DNA of 64,000 bases. Origin: Inia geoffrensis (taxonomy: Eukaryota; Chordata; Mammalia; Artiodactyla; Iniidae). Positions 60,290-64,000 of this stretch are shown here, piece by piece. The DNA lies in assembly GCA_036417435.1 (NCBI GenBank), contig CM070905.1:19135592-19199591 (forward strand), given 5' to 3'. The position numbers and the translations under genes are program-made. Positions within the stretch are counted from its first letter, which is position 1, and the number at the start of each line of letters is the position of its first letter. The notes under the pieces are model-generated. The model was not told where the DNA came from. It saw only the letters and a list, made by a program, of their open reading frames with translations, and searched no databases.

Positions 60290-60425
60290 TATTTACAGTC
60301 TCTTCTGTCACACTACAAAATCCTTTTGATCAGTGACTATACCTTCATATTTCTACTGCCTAGTAGCAAGGTATCTGGCACACTGAAGGTGCTAAAAGAT
60401 GTTTACTAGATGAATTAATGCACAT
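60290..60425 (+). mobile_element. L2 3' end fragment
   Basis: CAGTGACTATACCTTCATAT, AAGGTATCTGGCACACTGAA and AGATGTTTACTAGATGAATT resemble the last part of L2. Confidence 0.5.
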
Positions 60426-61283
60426 TCAGAACAGAGTGAAAAGACAGATTTAGAGTATAATTTTAATGTAAAATAATGGGTCAAAAACCTGATTTGGTAA
60501 AGTGGAATCAGACCATGGCCTCTTTGTTACTACATTACTGTACCTTAATTCCCATGGTTCTAAAGACTGAACATTTATTACGACTAAAAGTCTTAGACTT
60601 TGCTACCAAAACGTTCCTAATTTCACTTGACTGTATTATTTTCTATAAGGGAAATCCATAAATATATATACACACACAATTCAGGAAGTACAAACTCATA
60701 AAACTTTAGTTTGGAAAATGCAGTCTCTGTATGTGTGCTGTTTTAGCCCTTGAATCAGGGATGGTTCAGAGATGCTGCAGAGAACCTAGGGTCCTGGAAA
60801 ACTACTTTAGGAAGAATTTGAAAGAAAACATAGAGTAAATCCATTCGTCACTTGAGACACACCCCACTACACCATACATATACACCAGCAACTGTGGAGG
60901 GAGAGGGCTTCACGAATGTCTGACGATGACAACAATGTTTCTGCTTATGGGGACACATCTAACTACAAGTCACCAAAACTTGTCATTCCATATTGTCCTT
61001 CCAATCACCATCAGCTCTAAGTTGTGGTTGGCCATAAACGAGAACAACTACAACAATGACAGTAATAACAGAAATCAAAAGGAAATTTTGCTTTCTGTTT
61101 TTTTATCTATATTTTGATTTGCATGATGTTTAAAATATTCTGAATGGGTTTGCTCCTTTAATAAGCTAACTGGTAAAAGACTATGCATCCAGGGAGTTGG
61201 TGACTGAGGAAACTGCCACGTCTGTGCTCTTCCTAATCATCCTCCACCTCAAAAGCTGAGTAATCTTTTAAAAAGTTATGTCT

Positions 61284-61642
61284 GGGCTTCCCTGGTGACC
61301 CAGTGGTTAAGAATTCGCCTGCCAATGCAGGGGACACAGGTTCGAGCCCTGGTCCAGGAAGATCCCACATGCTGCAGAGCAACTAAGCCCGTGCGCCACA
61401 ACTACTGAGCCTGTGCTTTAGAGCCCATGAGCCACAACTACTGAGCCCACGTGCCACAACTACTGAAGCCCGCACGCCTAGAGCCCATGCTCTGCAACAA
61501 GAGAAGCCACCGCAATGAGATGCCTGCGCACCGCAACAAAGAGTAGCCCCCGCTCAATGCAACTAGAGAAAGACCACATGCAGCAATGAAGACCCAGTGC
61601 AGCCAAAAAAAACCTTAAGAAAAAATGAATCTTTAAAAAAAG
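61284..61642 (+). mobile_element. Long-form CHR-related SINE
   Basis: The head GGGCTTCCCTGGTGACCCAG carries a perfect B box GGTTCGAGCCC. The body contains three tandem copies of a CCACAACTACTGAGCC-like unit (61397-61470) and ends CAGTGCAGCC plus an A-rich tail. It is flanked by AGTTATGTCT (61274-61283 and about 61643-61653, with a small irregularity). Confidence 0.9.
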
Positions 61643-61649
61643 AGTTATG

Positions 61650-62145
61650 TCTCCCACAGAAATGAGTGCTTATGTCCATCAAAAAGACATGAACAAAAGT
61701 CCTCATAGCAGTTCTACTTATAATAGTTTAAAAAAGTAATAAAAGTGGTCCTTATGTCCATCAATAGTTTATGGGCAAATGAACTGTGGTATATTCATAC
61801 AACGGAATACTGCAGAGCAAGGAAAAAGGATGAACTATTACTACACGTGACATGGACGTGCATGCTGAGTGAAAGTATTCAGACACAAAGCAGCACAACT
61901 GTATGGTTTTGTCATTACTGTAGTTCAAAAACAGACAAAAGTAATCTCTGGTGATAGGAGTCATAACAGTGGCTACCCTTGGAGGTGGTAGGTCCTGAAT
62001 GGGAAGGAGAGAACCTTCCAGGTGCTGGATATACCTTGAGTGGGTAGCTATTGCACGAGTAAAAACATGTGTAAAAAATTTTTGTACTTGAGATTGGTGC
62101 ACTTCACAGTTTGTAAATTTAACATCAAAAGAAAAAATTTAAAGT
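61650..62145 (+). mobile_element. Old L1 3' end
   Basis: GTCCATCAATAGTTTATGG, CAACGGAATACTGCAGAG and GAGATTGGTGCACTTCACAG are in L1M 3' order. An open frame at 61745-61954 is a decayed ORF2 tail. Confidence 0.78.
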
Positions 62146-62154
62146 TCTATCTGA

Positions 62155-62500
62155 TTATGTCTCTACCAACTTAAAGCTTTTTAATGCACTAGGCCCCATA
62201 TTCTTCATATAACCCATAGGGCCCTTCATGGCATGGCTTCTAGCTACCCCTCTAGCCTCACTATCTGCCATTTTCCTCTTGCTTGTCTAACATCTGGCTA
62301 CGTGGCATTGCCTCAGTTCTCCATTCTCATTTCAGGGCTTTGCGCTTTGCCTGCAAAGTTCTGTCCCTTGTCTTCCTTTCCTAGAGTACTTCTTCTTATC
62401 TTTCAGGTCTCAGCTAAAAACTCCTTTGTGTGGGAAGACTCTCCCTAACCTTCATTAGGTCCTCCTGTTAGAAACACCTAGAACATATCTATCTATCTAG
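62155..62500 (+). mobile_element. L2 remnant
   Basis: CCTTCATGGCATGGCTTCTA, TTTCAGGTCTCAGCTAAAAA, GGGAAGACTCTCCCTAACC and TAGGTCCTCCTGTTAGAAAC are L2-like in the forward orientation. Confidence 0.72.
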
Positions 62501-62869
62501 CCATCTCCCCCAGAGATGGTTCTGTTTCACTTGAGAACCCAGATTAATACCCACTGCAAGGGAGGAGGGGGGACTGGGAGGGACATCTGGTCGGTGGTTA
62601 CATGCACACATGTTAAATCTCAATTTTAAACAACTTATGCCCAACCATCACACAAATGAATAGGCACCCCTTCAAAAATTTGTCGGAGAATACCATCTGT
62701 GAGTGTGTAAGTCTTCTATTATAATGGTTGTCACTTACGGTATATTTTTAAAATGTGAAGATGTAGCAGTATTGTTGGCAATATTACCATAGACCACTGC
62801 TATGGATGAGAACTGTTGAGAAGGCTTAGACGTTTTGTGGGGAAAGAGCTGGGAATTTAACGAATTGAT

Positions 62870-63260
62870 TAAATAGATACAGATTTATTAAGCAAATATT
62901 TCCTCTATGCCAAATACTAGGCTAACTTAGGAGATCAAAAGCCAGATGAGACAAGTTACCTGCCCTCCTGCCATCTTAGATATTAGTAGCAGAAGACACA
63001 CAAGTTCACAAACAAGCACAATAAAGGCTCATAGGTGCTGCTACCTTGGGCATCTGTATATTGGGCAATAGAAGCACGGAGGAGGAAAGAGTTGATTGAA
63101 CTGGGGTCGAAGGGGTGGAGGGAGTCCTGAGAAAGAGGAAGTTACAACTGAACTGAGTCCAGAAAGATAAATAGCAACTCGTTGATTGACAAACATTGGG
63201 GAGGGAAGCACTTCTGGCAGCTGGAGCAGCATGAACATGAAGTGGTGTGGGATTCAGGGA
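62870..63260 (-). mobile_element. L2 remnant
   Basis: AATATTTCCTCTATGCCAAA, ACAAGTTACCTGCCCTCCTG, GAAGCACTTCTGGCAGCTGG and AGCATGAACATGAAGTGGTG read as a reversed L2 3' part. Confidence 0.65.
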
Positions 63261-64000
63261 ATTGCACGTGGTTCTTCACGGCTGGCGATGAAGGGTGTGC
63301 ATCTGTGTGTGTGTGGACAGGGTGGGTAGGCTCAGAGAAGCAGTACGAAGCTAGATCCTCAGGGTCCTTTTACAACATACACATACATGACACCTAAATA
63401 TTTTGAATATCCCTTCCCCACCAAGAAAATACAACAAAATTAATCCAATCTGATGTCACTAATCACTAGATGATCTACTCCAAGTGTAGGAAGATAATTT
63501 CAAAAGGTTCCATTCTACCATTCAGAAAAAGACAAATACACTTATATAACCAACTGGGAAATACATTGGAGCTCTGGCAGCCTCAAGCGTTAGGTAGAAT
63601 TTATAAGTAGGCTTAAACAAAGGAAATATGAGGTCAAATTTTGGGCAATCTGAAAAACTATATCCCTTTAGAATTCACAAAAGTGGTCATAAAATTTATT
63701 TGCCAAGTGAAAACTTGGAAAATACATATGATGTAACTTACAAATAGTACTTATTTTTATCATTTTGAGTAGAGGATCATTTATGGTTGAATAAAATCTG
63801 TGCCTAACAGATCTTATAAGTACAGCTGGCTTTTTATGAGGTTTATTTAGGAGGTTGTGACTTCATATTCAGAACAAAACAAAATAGCAGGGAAGGGGAA
63901 AGAAGTATACAACAGTTGTGCTTAATTAGACTATGAAATCCCAAGGGCATCTTCGTTGCCCAAGCTAACACTAAATAATAAAGGAATGTTTGTTGACTTA

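Larger units (their letters stand above)
57150..64000 (-). other. EXOC4: Part of the EXOC4 intron before the exon at 57149
   Basis: This is intron upstream of the first exon in the window, starting with the acceptor AG at 57151-57150. It holds a MIR remnant near 57.7 kb, a small L2 end near 60.3 kb, a long-form CHR SINE at 61.3 kb, an old L1 end and two L2 remnants of opposite orientation near 62-63 kb. I see nothing recognisable at 57840-60290, 60425-61270 or 63260-64000. I looked for the preceding coding segment of EXOC4 and did not find it. Confidence 0.7.

Noticed and set aside
61397..61470. CRISPR-like spaced repeats
   Set aside because: The three CACAACTACTGAGCC-like units are a normal internal feature of the long SINE form in a mammalian genome.

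Overview
This is mammalian nuclear DNA, almost certainly from a cetacean. The clearest sign is about fifteen tRNA-derived SINEs of the CHR family (the hippo, whale and ruminant group). Most are a short form of about 200 bp, nearly identical to one another and often flanked by near-perfect target-site duplications. I recall the short form as the cetacean-specific 'CD' deletion class of CHR-2, beside an older, longer form. The L1 3' ends are of the cetartiodactyl type. Which whale or dolphin this is cannot be decided from the sequence alone.

The only gene I can support is EXOC4 (SEC8, a subunit of the exocyst) on the minus strand. Three consecutive internal exons are present, in transcription order 57149-57013, 33335-33180 and 6479-6301. 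All have canonical AG/GT splice sites and joining phases, and they encode about 157 continuous residues of the protein, roughly residues 578-735 by my count. The window therefore lies inside a very long gene: 5' exons lie beyond the right edge and 3' exons beyond the left edge. No promoter, polyadenylation site, tRNA, rRNA, CRISPR array or second gene was found.

The rest is intron filled with interspersed repeats. Region 1-6300 has one short CHR SINE, a possible DNA-transposon remnant and an old L1 end. Region 6480-33179 holds a MIR, MER5 and MaLR LTR remnants, several L1 3' pieces of different age, five short CHR SINEs, and a three-level nest around 16.2-17.5 kb. Region 33336-57012 holds a 5'-inverted L1 at 34.8-35.5 kb, an MST-type LTR, L2 and MER5 remnants, and a near full-length but broken L1 at 45.8-51.5 kb with a CHR SINE inside its second reading frame. 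Region 57150-64000 holds MIR, L2, an old L1 end and one long-form CHR SINE.

I found no new multi-gene system. The observations most worth a second look are structural: a 48-bp intronic segment copied with a fold-back into an L1 tail about 580 bp away; a twin-primed L1; an orphan 31-nt SINE head; nested SINEs; a diverged tandem duplication; and several hairpin or G-quadruplex candidates. Repeat family names come from memory of consensus sequences and were not checked against a library.
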